A stretch of DNA of 64,000 bases from G963664115 sp965263045 (GTDB lineage Bacteria; Acidobacteriota; Terriglobia; 20CM-2-55-15), in NCBI GenBank assembly GCA_965263045.1, contig CBDHGK010000041.1:434001-498000 (forward strand). The letters run 5' to 3'. The position numbers and the translations under genes were made by a program. The notes beneath the pieces are model-generated. The model was not told where the DNA came from. It was given only the letters and a program-made list of their open reading frames with translations, and made no database searches. This document shows positions 35,736 to 45,618 of the stretch, piece after piece. Every line of letters begins with the position of its first letter. The first letter of the stretch is position 1.

Positions 35736-37426
35736 CGCGCACCCACGACCTCAGCACTCGCATCGCCAGAGTTGTTCCGCTCGAAGATCCGGACGGGAGG
35801 GTTCACGAAGGGGTACCGGTCACCCCATGGCGGCGCCGTTTCGAAATGGGCCGCAAGCCTATACGGCAGATCGCCATCCGAAAGAGCCGCGTAGGCCTCT
35901 GAGGGCAGGAACAGGCTGCGTTCCCCGCCGATCGGCGTCGTATGGTCTGGAATGATCACAAGGACGTCAACTGGTGCACGGCGGAGACCGGGCAGGGCAG
36001 ATTCCCCGCCGTCGAGCCGCTCGACAGCGATTCCCTCCGGGATAGCGGGTAACTGGCCCTTATCCCCGAAAAACCCGAGCCGTTGACCCGGTATGAGATT
36101 CATGGACAGCCAGTCTCCGGCCGCGTACCGAGCGTCGAACCACATTTGATAGGTGACGTTTATCGCACCCGCGAACATCCAGGCGAGGGCAAGCCCTCCG
36201 GCAAGACAGGCAAGTAGACGCCGCAGTCGGGGGCCGTGCCACGCCGTGCAGATGAAGTAGGCGGCCGGAAACGATAGCAGGAATGCGGGCAGCAACGCGT
36301 AACGCGGCTGCATATGAGCGATCGGAACCATGACCAGTGTGACATAGCCGACGCCCATCGCACCGATCAACCAGATAAACGGAGTCTTGCGCCCGGACCA
36401 TGTTCCCGCCAAAGCCATCGCCGCCGCGGGAATTCCCATTGCCACGATCGTCGTCCAGGCGATGTCACGAACGAGTAACGTCAGGCCGAGCAGGTCCCGA
36501 CCGCGCTCCAGGCCGGTTTCCACGAACGCGAATCGTGCCTCCTCGTAGTTGACGATGAACTCCATGTGGGCGAGGTATCGCCCAGGGTGCAGTAAGATTC
36601 CACTCGCCACCGCGTAGGCCACTGACCCGGAAACCAGCAGCGCCGCCGACGCTTTCCATCGCTCGGCGGATGAGCCTTCGGAGGGCAGCATCCGCAACCA
36701 GTGAAAAGCCATGACGGCAATTAACGCAACAACCCATCCCCCATATGCCTGATCTTTCGTCGCAGTCGCCAGCGCGGCGAATCCTCCCAGCCAGATCGCT
36801 CGATGGACCGTCAGGCCCCGCATCGAAATCTCAGCGAGCACGACGATGCCGAGTGCAGTCCAGAAAACTACGGGCACATCAAGATTGCCGGTTCGCGCGC
36901 GGTAGACCATCGGCAGGCTCAACATTGCAAACAACGCGGCAACAATCCCCGTCCGACGGTTCCATACTGTAAAGGCCGCTCGAAAGGCCGCCATCACGGT
37001 ACCGACCGCCATCAGCAATGTCAGGGCACGCCCTATCCCGGCGAGGGCTGCTATCGACTCAACCGGATTCGCTAGACCGTAGGGATAGCTCGCCTCCGGG
37101 ACACCCAGACCTCCCGAAAGCCACAACCATGCCATATAGGGTGCGTAGGACGCACCCAGCAGCACGTAGTGGAATACCGGGTAGGCGACAAACCAGTCCG
37201 CGCTTGCCTGAATCAACAGGTTCTGAAACTCGGCAAGCGGCGCAATGCCGGCGATTCCATCCACATCCCATCCATGGATGACCTCTCCATTCGTTGCGAC
37301 CGGAAGTCCCCACCAGATTGCCGGCGCGTACACGGCGATGGCCAACGCCGCAAGAACCATCGCTTCACGCTCCCTGAGGAGCCATCCCATAGCCTTCGGA
37401 CCAGCCCGAGCAGTGGCCGTTGTCAT
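35732..37426 (-). CDS. GT-C family membrane glycosyltransferase (PMT/GT39-like)
   Basis: 564 residues from ATG 37426, one base after the stop of the upstream gene; the longer open frame to 37534 would overlap that gene deeply and has no hydrophobic start. About ten helices: MVLAALAIAVYAPAIWW, YVLLGASYAPYMAWLWL, LTLLMAVGTVMAAFRAAF, TGIVAALFAMLSLPMVY with RARTGNLDVPVVFW, AWTTIVAMGIPAAAMALAG and AYFICTAWHGPRLRRLLACL. The YRARTGNLDVP stretch is characteristic of this group. Periplasmic C-terminal part ends in ERNNSGDASAEVVGAR. Coupled with the 34971 donor-making enzyme. Confidence 0.82.
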   Translation of the reverse strand: MTTATARAGPKAMGWLLREREAMVLAALAIAVYAPAIWWGLPVATNGEVIHGWDVDGIAGIAPLAEFQNLLIQASADWFVAYPVFHYVLLGASYAPYMAWLWLSGGLGVPEASYPYGLANPVESIAALAGIGRALTLLMAVGTVMAAFRAAFTVWNRRTGIVAALFAMLSLPMVYRARTGNLDVPVVFWTALGIVVLAEISMRGLTVHRAIWLGGFAALATATKDQAYGGWVVALIAVMAFHWLRMLPSEGSSAERWKASAALLVSGSVAYAVASGILLHPGRYLAHMEFIVNYEEARFAFVETGLERGRDLLGLTLLVRDIAWTTIVAMGIPAAAMALAGTWSGRKTPFIWLIGAMGVGYVTLVMVPIAHMQPRYALLPAFLLSFPAAYFICTAWHGPRLRRLLACLAGGLALAWMFAGAINVTYQMWFDARYAAGDWLSMNLIPGQRLGFFGDKGQLPAIPEGIAVERLDGGESALPGLRRAPVDVLVIIPDHTTPIGGERSLFLPSEAYAALSDGDLPYRLAAHFETAPPWGDRYPFVNPPVRIFERNNSGDASAEVVGAR

Positions 37427-37427
37427 G

Positions 37428-39239
37428 TTAGGGGACCAGTGCACCGGGCGAGGGTTCTTCTTCGCCCCCCGGAGGTGGAATGAAGTACAGCCGGATCGAG
37501 CTGCCGATCGTGTCGACGGGATCGTAGGCCTCAAGCCATGCGAAGTCGCCCGAAACCTTGATGTGGTAAATGCTCGCGGCGATCCAGCCGGTGGCGGATA
37601 TGTTCGGTTCCAGTGCAGTCACGCTGTCGGGCCATTCGAAGTGGTCCAGTTCAGCGCGGGTAAAAAGGCCAAGGTGCACCTGCCGGATGTCACGTGAGCG
37701 CAGTTCCCGGGCCAGTCGGCCGACGTCCTGTCCCCAGTCCAGATCCGAGTCGGCCAGAATGTTTTCGGGACTGGAACCCGCAAAGGCGTTGAAGTATGGA
37801 AGATAGTCGGGATGGCTCATAGCGGACGTCAGCCCGCACCAGACCACCAGCGCCCCGGTGAACCATCGGACCTCCTGCCGGCGCCAGATCTGACCACGCA
37901 CGATGGAGAGAATGCCGACCGCGGCTACCAGACTCAACATGGGAAAAATCGTGAGGACATGTCGCAGACCAATGCTCACACCGCTGGGCATGATGGAAAG
38001 CATAACCGCGGCGGCGCATACGAGGGGAGCGACGTGCATCCAATCCCTTTTCCTCCAAGCCTTGCCAACCATGGCGACAGAACCAATGACCACGAACAAA
38101 ATGAATGGAATCGGCGTCTTGAATATAAACGCGGTGGGAAAGAAGAGCACAAAGCCTCCGTCCGCCCGAGTTTCGCCCAGCAGGTAGGTCGTTTGCGGCT
38201 CGCGACTGTGCGCCAACATCTGCCCGATACCCCCAAGAAACTCGGGGGCAGGATAAATCGGTGATTCAACGGCGAGATAGGCGAGATCATGAAGGACCCC
38301 AGATTCACCCAGGAGTTGATCCACAAGGCGATAGGGTCGTTCCGATTGGTCGCGAATCGAGTCGACCGAGAACTGATATCCAGCCCAGATAACGACTCCG
38401 CAGATCGCAAATGATGCAATCGACGGCAAGAAGAATCGCCCTACAACTTCGCCAACCGATATTCGCTGGCGACGAAACAACCAGGCGGCAGCGATCAAAG
38501 CGACAGCCGTAGCTCCCAGAAAGAGAAACGAAGTAAACTTAGTCAGGGCGGCGAGGCCCACCGCCCCCCCCAACAGGACAGAACGCCCCCACGACGGCTG
38601 ACCCATCCACACCGAAAGCGCGAGGATCGCGCCTGCACTGCACACCATTGCAGCGATGTCCGTCGTGGCCAATCCGGCATGTCCCAGCACGGACGGAAGC
38701 AGCGTGAAGAGCGCTGCCGCAATTAGTCCAGTCCAGGGATCGTAGTAGCGCACACCCCAGAACCACACCAAGAGTACGGCGACTACAAAGAACGGCAGCG
38801 TCCCGAGGCGGGCCAGGTAGAGCGTCCCGGGATAGGGCGCATCGCCCCTGAGGACTTGCACCCGCTCGCCCACCGAGTCTCCCGAAACCGCACCGCTGAG
38901 ATAGGGCCCAAGGGCAACGGCGACCCGGGCCAGAGGTGGATCTTCCTGGTTCAACGTATACTCCCCCTGATCGAGCCATTCGATTCCCGTGGCGATGTGG
39001 GAGCTTTCGTCGATAGTCTGGGAGATCTCAGGATATGAAAGAACGATTCGGCCAAGGCCAACGGCAATGACGGCGATGATGCAAAGGATTCGTGCACCCC
39101 GCCGGTCCAGAATCGAAACAATTGATGGAGTCATAGTCCTCGTTCGACTCTTGATTGTGTCAGCAGCGGCGAAGATATTCCCGGTCTCAGGAAGCGGTAG
39201 GTCAACATGGTCGGGCGTAGGTTCGGTGGGTGGCATCAA
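37428..39239 (-). CDS. GT-C family membrane glycosyltransferase (GT39-like)
   Basis: 603 residues; an in-frame Met 36 codons on (MTPSIVSILDRRG) may be the true start, as the first 35 residues are polar. First loop IDESSHIATGIEWLDQGEYT with the D-E pair and LNQEDPPLARVAVALG is a strong GT39/PMT signature (catalytic Asp near the first loop and PPL). Helices follow through WGRSVLLGGAVGLAALTKFT (the LTKFT motif), FPTAFIFKTPIPFILFVV and GLRHVLTIFPMLSLVAAVGI. Second loop and C-terminus contain a DLDWGQDVGRLARELR soluble domain. Likely transfers a polyprenyl-linked sugar to glycan or protein in the periplasm. Confidence 0.87.
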   Translation of the reverse strand: MMPPTEPTPDHVDLPLPETGNIFAAADTIKSRTRTMTPSIVSILDRRGARILCIIAVIAVGLGRIVLSYPEISQTIDESSHIATGIEWLDQGEYTLNQEDPPLARVAVALGPYLSGAVSGDSVGERVQVLRGDAPYPGTLYLARLGTLPFFVVAVLLVWFWGVRYYDPWTGLIAAALFTLLPSVLGHAGLATTDIAAMVCSAGAILALSVWMGQPSWGRSVLLGGAVGLAALTKFTSFLFLGATAVALIAAAWLFRRQRISVGEVVGRFFLPSIASFAICGVVIWAGYQFSVDSIRDQSERPYRLVDQLLGESGVLHDLAYLAVESPIYPAPEFLGGIGQMLAHSREPQTTYLLGETRADGGFVLFFPTAFIFKTPIPFILFVVIGSVAMVGKAWRKRDWMHVAPLVCAAAVMLSIMPSGVSIGLRHVLTIFPMLSLVAAVGILSIVRGQIWRRQEVRWFTGALVVWCGLTSAMSHPDYLPYFNAFAGSSPENILADSDLDWGQDVGRLARELRSRDIRQVHLGLFTRAELDHFEWPDSVTALEPNISATGWIAASIYHIKVSGDFAWLEAYDPVDTIGSSIRLYFIPPPGGEEEPSPGALVP

Positions 39240-39305
39240 TCCTCTGCGAAACGTCGCTCATACTGATGCATACAACGGGCAACAGAACGAATAGTCTAGG
39301 CGACA

Positions 39306-40004
39306 ATGCCGAAGTCTTCCAACACGAAACACCGGCTTGAGACCCGTATTGGCGTCGACACCCCCGGAGTTTCCCTCATCACAATGGATGCAAACGACCG
39401 ACGGCAGGTGGCAGCCGCTGCGGCGCTGCACGCTATGCTCCTTCCGGAAAGCTTCGTATCACACCTCGGGGACTACTTCATGCGCAGCTTCTATTACCCG
39501 CGACTCGGCGGTTCCGGTCTGATTCGCTGCGTGTTCGCAGTCCACGACGGACAATACGTCGGACTCATCGTGTTCACTGATCGGCCGGACGATTTCATGC
39601 AGGTCGGGTTGCGGCGCCACCTCCCCTCGCTGGCCTGGGCGACGGGTTGGGCAATTCTGCGTCGCCCCAGTCGCCTCAGCGTCGTATGGAAGGTTTCAAG
39701 TGATAAGCAGGGCCGCCAAGAACGAAACAGCGACGGAGCGGTAGGGGAGATCCTGACCGTTGGTGTCGTTCGTGCCTATCGTGGCCGTAAGTTCGGAGAC
39801 CCCCAGAGGACCGTTGCGAGCCAGTTACTTCACCACACCATCGACTCCGCTCGCGGCTGGAATCTGACACAAATCAACGTGGTCACCAAGCGAGACAATG
39901 AGCGGTCGATTGCACTGTATGAATCGCACGGATTCAACATACAAGACCCCGACTACCCGGAGGAAAGTTGCCTTCTAAGCATGGACCTTCAGCAAACCCC
40001 TTGA
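39306..40004 (+). CDS. GNAT family N-acetyltransferase
   Basis: 232 residues, ATG 39306, the only plus-strand gene between 32 and 50 kb. The acetyl-CoA motif is GEILTVGVVRAYRGRKFGDP (V-x-x-x-x-R-G-x-G-like, here RGRKFG), then ASQLLHHTIDS, with the C-terminal strand INVVTKRDNERSIALYESHG and FNIQDPD, all as in GNAT. The FVSHLGDYFMRSFYYPRLGG segment at the front is found in GNATs of glycan clusters, so an amino-sugar substrate is a reasonable guess. Its start is close to that of the divergent 37428 gene (39239). Confidence 0.82.
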   Translation: MPKSSNTKHRLETRIGVDTPGVSLITMDANDRRQVAAAAALHAMLLPESFVSHLGDYFMRSFYYPRLGGSGLIRCVFAVHDGQYVGLIVFTDRPDDFMQVGLRRHLPSLAWATGWAILRRPSRLSVVWKVSSDKQGRQERNSDGAVGEILTVGVVRAYRGRKFGDPQRTVASQLLHHTIDSARGWNLTQINVVTKRDNERSIALYESHGFNIQDPDYPEESCLLSMDLQQTP

Positions 40005-40026
40005 TGCGTCGATCGTAAAACAGAAA

Positions 40027-40767
40027 TCACAATTTGAGTCTCTTGAACAGCCTTTCTGGAATGGCCCGGATGACCATCATGATGCCCCTCCAGAACCACG
40101 GCACATAGGCCACATCTTTCTTGCGCCCGATCGCTTTGCAAATGTCTGCAGCGATTCCTTCTGGCCGCGCCCATAGTAGACCCTTTTCAAAACTCGCCGT
40201 CATTGGCGTGTCCACACGCCCGATCTTGAGTGTTACGACGCCGACGCCCGCAGGATGAAGCCTGTTCCTCAGTCCCTCGAGGAAGACGTTCACCGCAGCC
40301 TTGGCCGAGCAGTAAACGTAGTTGCTCTGGCGCCCTCGATCGGCAGCGACCGAGCAGAACACGACCAGCGTTCCACTCCTCCGCTCCTCGAAATAATTGC
40401 CCAGGCTGGTCAGAAGCGAAATGACGCTCAGTGCGTTGACTTCCAGCTCGCGCCGTGTTGCTTCGAACTTTGCTTCGCACTCCTGCTGGTCCGGGAGCGT
40501 GCCGTGCGCGATGATCGCTACATCAAGCCCCCCCAGTCGTTGTGCGGCTGAGGCCGCCAGACCATCGTGCTGGTCGTATTCCAGCGCATCCATAACGGCT
40601 GTTTCGACCAGGCTGGCCCCCCGTCTTCGCAGGTCTTCAGCAATCCGATTAAGCCTTTCAGGGTTTCTCGCCACAAGGAACAGGGCATCGCCATTGGCTG
40701 CAAGGCACCGCGCCGTTTCATGCGCGATTGACGAAGTGGCTCCGAACAGCAATACCTTCTGACCCAT
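40027..40767 (-). CDS. SDR oxidoreductase, DprE2-like
   Basis: 246 residues. Rossmann nucleotide motif LLFGATSSIAHETARCLAAN (GATSSIA), then LFLVARNPERL and IIAHGTL, catalytic Ser/Tyr/Lys in VVFCSVAADRG and NYVYCSAKAAV (YxxxK). KIGRVDTPMT follows. This SDR branch includes mycobacterial DprE2, which with DprE1 epimerises polyprenyl-phospho-ribose to the arabinose form by reducing the 2-keto intermediate with NADH. The co-directional DprE1-like, AftB-like and UbiA genes directly upstream support that role. The start is three bases after the AftB-like stop. Assignment without alignment remains probable, not certain. Confidence 0.8.
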   Translation of the reverse strand: MGQKVLLFGATSSIAHETARCLAANGDALFLVARNPERLNRIAEDLRRRGASLVETAVMDALEYDQHDGLAASAAQRLGGLDVAIIAHGTLPDQQECEAKFEATRRELEVNALSVISLLTSLGNYFEERRSGTLVVFCSVAADRGRQSNYVYCSAKAAVNVFLEGLRNRLHPAGVGVVTLKIGRVDTPMTASFEKGLLWARPEGIAADICKAIGRKKDVAYVPWFWRGIMMVIRAIPERLFKRLKL

Positions 40768-40770
40768 CTT

Positions 40771-42537
40771 CTACGGCTCCGCCCGGAACGAGAGGTACGA
40801 ACGGTATCTCTCCGGTCGGGCAGTCGAATTCAGAAGCTCCATTATCTTGCTACGGAGCGGCCACTCAGTCTTCAGCCCGTAAATGTGGGAGTAGGCGCCG
40901 TTGTCGTTAAAGTCAACCGTTAGAATTTCATATTCAGAACTCTCGCTCAGGAACTGCGCGAGCGACAGCGCGGCATACCCGGTGGTGCGCATGCCCGTCT
41001 CCGCATAGGTTTGCACCCCTCGCTGGACCAGTTCCTGTTCGGCCGCAGGAACGGCATTCCAGAGGGTGTCGGGTGAGATCCTGACAATCTTGGTCGGGCG
41101 GGCCTCACTCCCGGTCAGGACAGTCGCGTCCAGCAAACCTGCGTGATGGAAAAAGACCATGTCGGGATCCAGGTCTTTGAGGTACGACATGGAAGCGGGG
41201 CGGAGAGCCGTCTCGACGGTATTGAGCCCAACGACATCGACGAAATGGGCCCTTGACCAGTACGGGAGGATTCCGGCCTCAGTCAGAACGACTATCGAAT
41301 CCTCATCGAGAATCGGCCCGAGGCTCGGGGCGAAAGTCTCGAGATAGGTATTCCACCTACCGCCAAGGTGCAGATAGACACTTCGCATCCCCGCGAGGCT
41401 GGTTGGGATCATGACGGCCAGCATCAACAACACAACCAGGAATCGGCGCTGGGGTGTGGTTCGAAGGGCCAATGCTTTGCTGCCGATATAGAGCAACGCA
41501 TAGGCGAGCAACAGTTGTACCGGTGCCTGGAAGCGCCATTCGACGTTCTGAGATTGAGCCGCGAATGCGAGCGCCGCCAGCAGCGCCGCTCCCGGCAGCA
41601 GGGATACCAGCGCACGCTGGACACCGCTACTTCGCCAGGCTCGGGCATATAAAATCAAGGCGAGTGTGCCCAGAACCAGGAGTGCCGGGCCCTGTGGGTC
41701 CCTCAACCACTGCACGTGGTCCGGAAGGCCCGGCAAGCCGGCAAGCCATCCCGATGCGTCGGCCGACGAAGAGTGCTGCTTCACATAGAGAGGCAGGGGA
41801 AGGGGCAAGCCGAAATAGCTCCAGCGCCAGGCAAAATACACCAGACCGCCGAGAGCACAGGCCGCCGAAGTCCAGATGTAGCGGCCAAGAATGCGCCCTG
41901 ACCACGCCAGCTTCAGTCCGATCAATCCGAAAATGGCGCCGATAATGACACCGTCCGGCCGGAACAGGGCAACGGTCAGTGCGAGAACAGGAATCACCAG
42001 GAGGCGGCTGCCCCGCGCGGATACCGAATGTGCGAACAGCAGGAGAATGAGCCCCGAATACAGCATCGAGCTAAAGCCGTAATAGGCGGCGAGTGCTCCG
42101 CCCGAAAAAACCACGAGCAACGCCACGGAGGCAAGAGCAGCGCGAACCCAGGCCGGCCGGTCCGTTTCGCCCCAGGACAGATCCGCCAGCACCCAGCCCG
42201 CCAGGGCGGCTCCAAGGGCGTTGAGCACTCCTGCAGCAATCGCGACGTCGGCACCGAATCGGACCGCGATTGTGAGCAACAGAAACCACAGAAAATCTGT
42301 CGATCCTTCGGCCCGCTCGCCACCCACGTTGTACACGATGCCGTGACCGTCCGCCGTGTTCTCGACATAACGAAACAGGATGTAGGCATCCCCGCTGGGA
42401 TGCCCCGCCGATAACGCAAAGTACGCGATGGTCAGGAAACACAGGCCGCAGCCGATTGTAATGGACAACCTGAATGCCGTCCGCATCTGTCGATCCGGTC
42501 TGTTCAATTCTGGAATGGTTGCAGACTCTGAGTTCAT
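40771..42537 (-). CDS. GT-C membrane glycosyltransferase, AftB/ZomB-like arabinofuranosyltransferase candidate
   Basis: 588 residues from ATG 42537 (the open frame starts at 42678, but the extra 47 residues are arginine/cysteine-rich and non-membrane). The first periplasmic loop reads GHPSGDAYILFRYVEN then ADGHGIVYNVGGERAEGSTD and FLWFLLL. This GDAY...R...GHG..YN.GER.EG.T..LW pattern is what I know from the AftB terminal arabinofuranosyltransferase and ZomB group; D50 is the likely catalytic Asp. About nine helices and a C-terminal periplasmic domain (about 200 residues, from SIVVLTEAGILPYWS on) follow. Should use polyprenyl-phospho-arabinose made by its neighbours. Confidence 0.75.
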   Translation of the reverse strand: MNSESATIPELNRPDRQMRTAFRLSITIGCGLCFLTIAYFALSAGHPSGDAYILFRYVENTADGHGIVYNVGGERAEGSTDFLWFLLLTIAVRFGADVAIAAGVLNALGAALAGWVLADLSWGETDRPAWVRAALASVALLVVFSGGALAAYYGFSSMLYSGLILLLFAHSVSARGSRLLVIPVLALTVALFRPDGVIIGAIFGLIGLKLAWSGRILGRYIWTSAACALGGLVYFAWRWSYFGLPLPLPLYVKQHSSSADASGWLAGLPGLPDHVQWLRDPQGPALLVLGTLALILYARAWRSSGVQRALVSLLPGAALLAALAFAAQSQNVEWRFQAPVQLLLAYALLYIGSKALALRTTPQRRFLVVLLMLAVMIPTSLAGMRSVYLHLGGRWNTYLETFAPSLGPILDEDSIVVLTEAGILPYWSRAHFVDVVGLNTVETALRPASMSYLKDLDPDMVFFHHAGLLDATVLTGSEARPTKIVRISPDTLWNAVPAAEQELVQRGVQTYAETGMRTTGYAALSLAQFLSESSEYEILTVDFNDNGAYSHIYGLKTEWPLRSKIMELLNSTARPERYRSYLSFRAEP

Positions 42538-42784
42538 CACCAAGCTCACCACAAATCCAGTCGGTTCATCGTCATCGATGCGATCGAGTCGCCAACCGGT
42601 GCACAGCGACTCAAATTTTCGCGAACGCGAAGCGGTCGGGCACCGGGGGAACGACGCCACACACGATCGGCTGACCAAAAGACAGTCTTCAGCGTTCCCA
42701 CTGGCAACAACGTATTGCTTTCCACATCAATCACCGTCGACTTCCCGCTGGGATTCGAACGGTTCGTCGTACGATCGGGAGCAA

Positions 42785-44098
42785 TCAAGAAACGCGAGAC
42801 AAGAAGCTCGACGAAAACGCCGGATCGATGAAACCGGCAAATTCGCCGAACCGTGGATAACCCGCGTGAAAGGCACTGCGCGACATGACAGCGTCTTTGG
42901 CGGGGTATATCCTGCCGCCGGACTCGATAGCGATATCCTCAAGCGTCTTGAGAAGTTTCAGAACTCTCGACCCGAGATTCGGAAAATCTACACACAACGT
43001 GTATCCGTCCATCGGAAACGAGAGCATGCCCGGTGAGGCGATCGACCCGAAGGCTTTCAACACAACGAGCGGCGAGCCCGTGCCCGACGCGCTGACAGCC
43101 TTCAGAAGTTTCCGGACGGCACTCCTGTCACCGACAGGCGTGACGCTCTGGAACTGAAACAGCCCGGCTCTGCCATACAGGCGATTCCAGTGTTCGATTC
43201 CGTCGAGTGGATAAAAGAAAGAGTCATAATCGACGATAGATTCCCGTAGCCGACGGCGCTGCCTGGCACGGTACAGCGCATTGAACGACCAGATCGACGC
43301 ACGGTTGATGGCACTGACAGGCAGCTCGAAGGGGATCGCCATTCTTCCCTTGCGCTTATAATCGAGGCGACCCCCTCGTGCGTGATTGCCACGATAGAAC
43401 TGTCCCCGGCCCAGACAGTGCTCGGGCGCCAAACAGTCGATCCAGGCAACGGTATAGTCATAGTCGCCGTCGGATTCCTCGCTCAGGTCAAAGAATTCCC
43501 CCACATCTCGCATCCGAACCGATTGTTTGTCGATAAAGGCGGACTCGATAGGAATGCACTGGAACGTCACAGTCACTATCAAACCCGTCAGCCCGAGTCC
43601 GCCGACGGTGGCCTGGAACAGAAGATCGGCCGGCTCAAGCAGGTGCAGGCCTCCCGTGGAACGCCAGAGCTCCATCGCTGTAACATGCCGCCCGAAAGTC
43701 CCGCTGCAGTGGTGGTTTTTCCCGTGTACGTCGTTGGCCACTGCGCCTCCGACAGTAACGTAACGTGTACCGGGAGTAACGGGGACGAACCAGCCTTGGG
43801 GGACGATGACCTCCAGGAGCTGTCCGATGGTGCACCCCGCCTCGCACGACATAGTGCCGCATTCGGGATCGAACGAAATAATCCTGTTGAGCCCGACCGC
43901 ATGGATGCTCACACCGCCCTGGATGAGGCAAACGTCACCGTAACTACGGCCCTCTCCGTGTGGTAGAACGGGCCCGTTAGCGGCCTCGGAAAGAGCTCCT
44001 TCGACACCGCTCCGGGTGTCGAGTGAAATCATGTCCTGATCAAACCGGAAGTACCGGCCCCAGGACATCTCGTCCGCGGATCGCTTAACTATCGTCAT
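42785..44098 (-). CDS. FAD-dependent oxidase, DprE1-like
   Basis: 437 residues from ATG 44098 (TTG 44134 also possible). VAO-type FAD domain: HGEGRSYGDVCLIQGGVSIH matches the HGxGRSYGD signature; then CEAGCTIGQLLEVIVPQGWF, TPGTRYVTVGGAVANDVHGK (VTVGGAIANDVHGKNHH), SGTFGRHVTAMELW and VGGLGLTGLIVTVTF. C-terminal ends PRFGEFAGFIDPAFSSSFLS. That string is diagnostic for decaprenyl-phospho-ribose 2'-epimerase subunit 1-like oxidases, which oxidise the C2 hydroxyl of polyprenyl-phospho-ribose. The family also includes the aldonolactone oxidases, but HGKNHH and context favour DprE1. In-operon with DprE2-, UbiA- and AftB-like genes. Confidence 0.88.
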   Translation of the reverse strand: MTIVKRSADEMSWGRYFRFDQDMISLDTRSGVEGALSEAANGPVLPHGEGRSYGDVCLIQGGVSIHAVGLNRIISFDPECGTMSCEAGCTIGQLLEVIVPQGWFVPVTPGTRYVTVGGAVANDVHGKNHHCSGTFGRHVTAMELWRSTGGLHLLEPADLLFQATVGGLGLTGLIVTVTFQCIPIESAFIDKQSVRMRDVGEFFDLSEESDGDYDYTVAWIDCLAPEHCLGRGQFYRGNHARGGRLDYKRKGRMAIPFELPVSAINRASIWSFNALYRARQRRRLRESIVDYDSFFYPLDGIEHWNRLYGRAGLFQFQSVTPVGDRSAVRKLLKAVSASGTGSPLVVLKAFGSIASPGMLSFPMDGYTLCVDFPNLGSRVLKLLKTLEDIAIESGGRIYPAKDAVMSRSAFHAGYPRFGEFAGFIDPAFSSSFLSRVS

Positions 44099-44170
44099 TT
44101 CTGAACAACGGAGATCCCACTCGCCCGTGGCCAATGTCGTCGGTGGCCCTGAAACTTCTCCGGCGGGCTG

Positions 44171-45568
44171 CTAGCCGCGACTCCTGACGTAACCTGTCGC
44201 AATTCCCATGACACCACGAGAAAACAAGCTGTGTAGTGCTTCGATGAGAACATCGATCTGTTCCCGGGTCACAATCAGGGGCGGTTCCAGGCGAATTACG
44301 TTTCTGTTGTATTCGGTGAACGCCACCAGAATGTCAAACTCCTTCAACAGCAGCGAACCAAGGAACCCGCACAGGCTCCCTTTCAACTTGTCATCGAGTA
44401 CTGAGATCACCTGGCGGAGACCAATCGGCATGATCTGGCTGACGTCGTTCATCTCGACCCCTACCATCAATCCGCGTCCGCGGACTTCCTTGATCATTTT
44501 AGGAAATTCTTCCCGCAGGGCCTCCAAACGCCCCACAAGGTATTCTCCCTGCACGCGCCCGTTCTCGATGAGCTCATCGTCATAGAGGATATTGAGGCTT
44601 TCGATCGCCGTACAGCAGGCTTCACCCATCGCGCCAAACGTCGCTGGCCCATGAATCAACGCCGTTTTTGGCGTCCCAAAGGCTTTGTGATAGAGATCCT
44701 TCCGGGCAATCATCGCCCCCATCGCACACTTGCCGCCTCCCAGAGACTTCGCCAGCGTCACGATGTCGGGAATGACGTCCTCGTGTTCGAAAGCGAAGAA
44801 GCGGCCCGTACGCCCAAGGCCGCACTGGACCTCGTCGGCGATCCAGACGACGTCGTTGAGGTCACAAATCGTGCGAACTTCCCGGAGATAGCCGTCGGGC
44901 GGGATAACGATTCCCGCGCCACCCTGAATTGTTTCCAGGATCAGCACCCCAATCGACGGGTCGTCCCGAAATGCCTTGTTCAGAGCCTCGGCATCGCCGT
45001 AGGGCACACGCTCCCGGTTCTCGATCAAGTGGAAGTCGGATTGATACAACTCGCTATCGGTTACCGAAAGCGCTCCTCGGGTCTTGCCATGAAAAGAATG
45101 CTCTGCGTAGGCAATCTTCGCTTTAGCGGGAGACTGAACCCTTTCCGCCAACTTCAATGCCGCCTCGACTGCTTCGCTGCCACTACAACACAACAGGCAC
45201 ACTTCGAGATCGCCCGGCGCAATCGCCGCCAGATTCGCAGACAACGCGGCCGCGTATTGCGACATAAACGCAATCGCGATTTCATGACGCTTCTCAACCT
45301 GGAACGCCTGTCTCACCGAAAGGATCCGCGGATGATTGTGACCGAATGCCAGGGAGCCAAAGCCACCGAAAAAGTCGAGGATCTTGCGACCCCCCTTTTC
45401 CTCGTAGTACATGCCTTCAGCCCTGTCCACGATGACCTTGTCGAATCCGAGTAACTTGAGAAAATGAAGCTGCCCGGGATTCATGTGTCTGGCAAAGAGC
45501 TTTGCCGTCTCCCCGGCATTCAGGTTCTTGGCATTCTCAGCTGTCAATAATTCAGGTTTATCGATCAT
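44171..45568 (-). CDS. Class III PLP-dependent aminotransferase
   Basis: 465 residues. Fold type I class III: FFGGFGSLAFGHNHPRILSV, LLCCSGSEAVEAALKLAERV (PLP-phosphate site), HSFHGKTRGALSVT, VWIADEVQCGLGRTGRFFAF and the PLP lysine in IVTLAKSLGGGKCAMGAMIA. The family includes acetylornithine and GABA/putrescine-type aminotransferases; the substrate cannot be read from sequence. It lies between the UbiA-like and DprE1-like genes with short gaps (50 and 72 bp), so it is part of the operon. A role in making an amino-sugar or amine substituent of the glycan is inference. Confidence 0.88.
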   Translation of the reverse strand: MIDKPELLTAENAKNLNAGETAKLFARHMNPGQLHFLKLLGFDKVIVDRAEGMYYEEKGGRKILDFFGGFGSLAFGHNHPRILSVRQAFQVEKRHEIAIAFMSQYAAALSANLAAIAPGDLEVCLLCCSGSEAVEAALKLAERVQSPAKAKIAYAEHSFHGKTRGALSVTDSELYQSDFHLIENRERVPYGDAEALNKAFRDDPSIGVLILETIQGGAGIVIPPDGYLREVRTICDLNDVVWIADEVQCGLGRTGRFFAFEHEDVIPDIVTLAKSLGGGKCAMGAMIARKDLYHKAFGTPKTALIHGPATFGAMGEACCTAIESLNILYDDELIENGRVQGEYLVGRLEALREEFPKMIKEVRGRGLMVGVEMNDVSQIMPIGLRQVISVLDDKLKGSLCGFLGSLLLKEFDILVAFTEYNRNVIRLEPPLIVTREQIDVLIEALHSLFSRGVMGIATGYVRSRG

Positions 45569-45618
45569 CCAACGCCTTTACTTATGTCCGTGGACAGGTC
45601 CGAATTCCCCATTCGCAA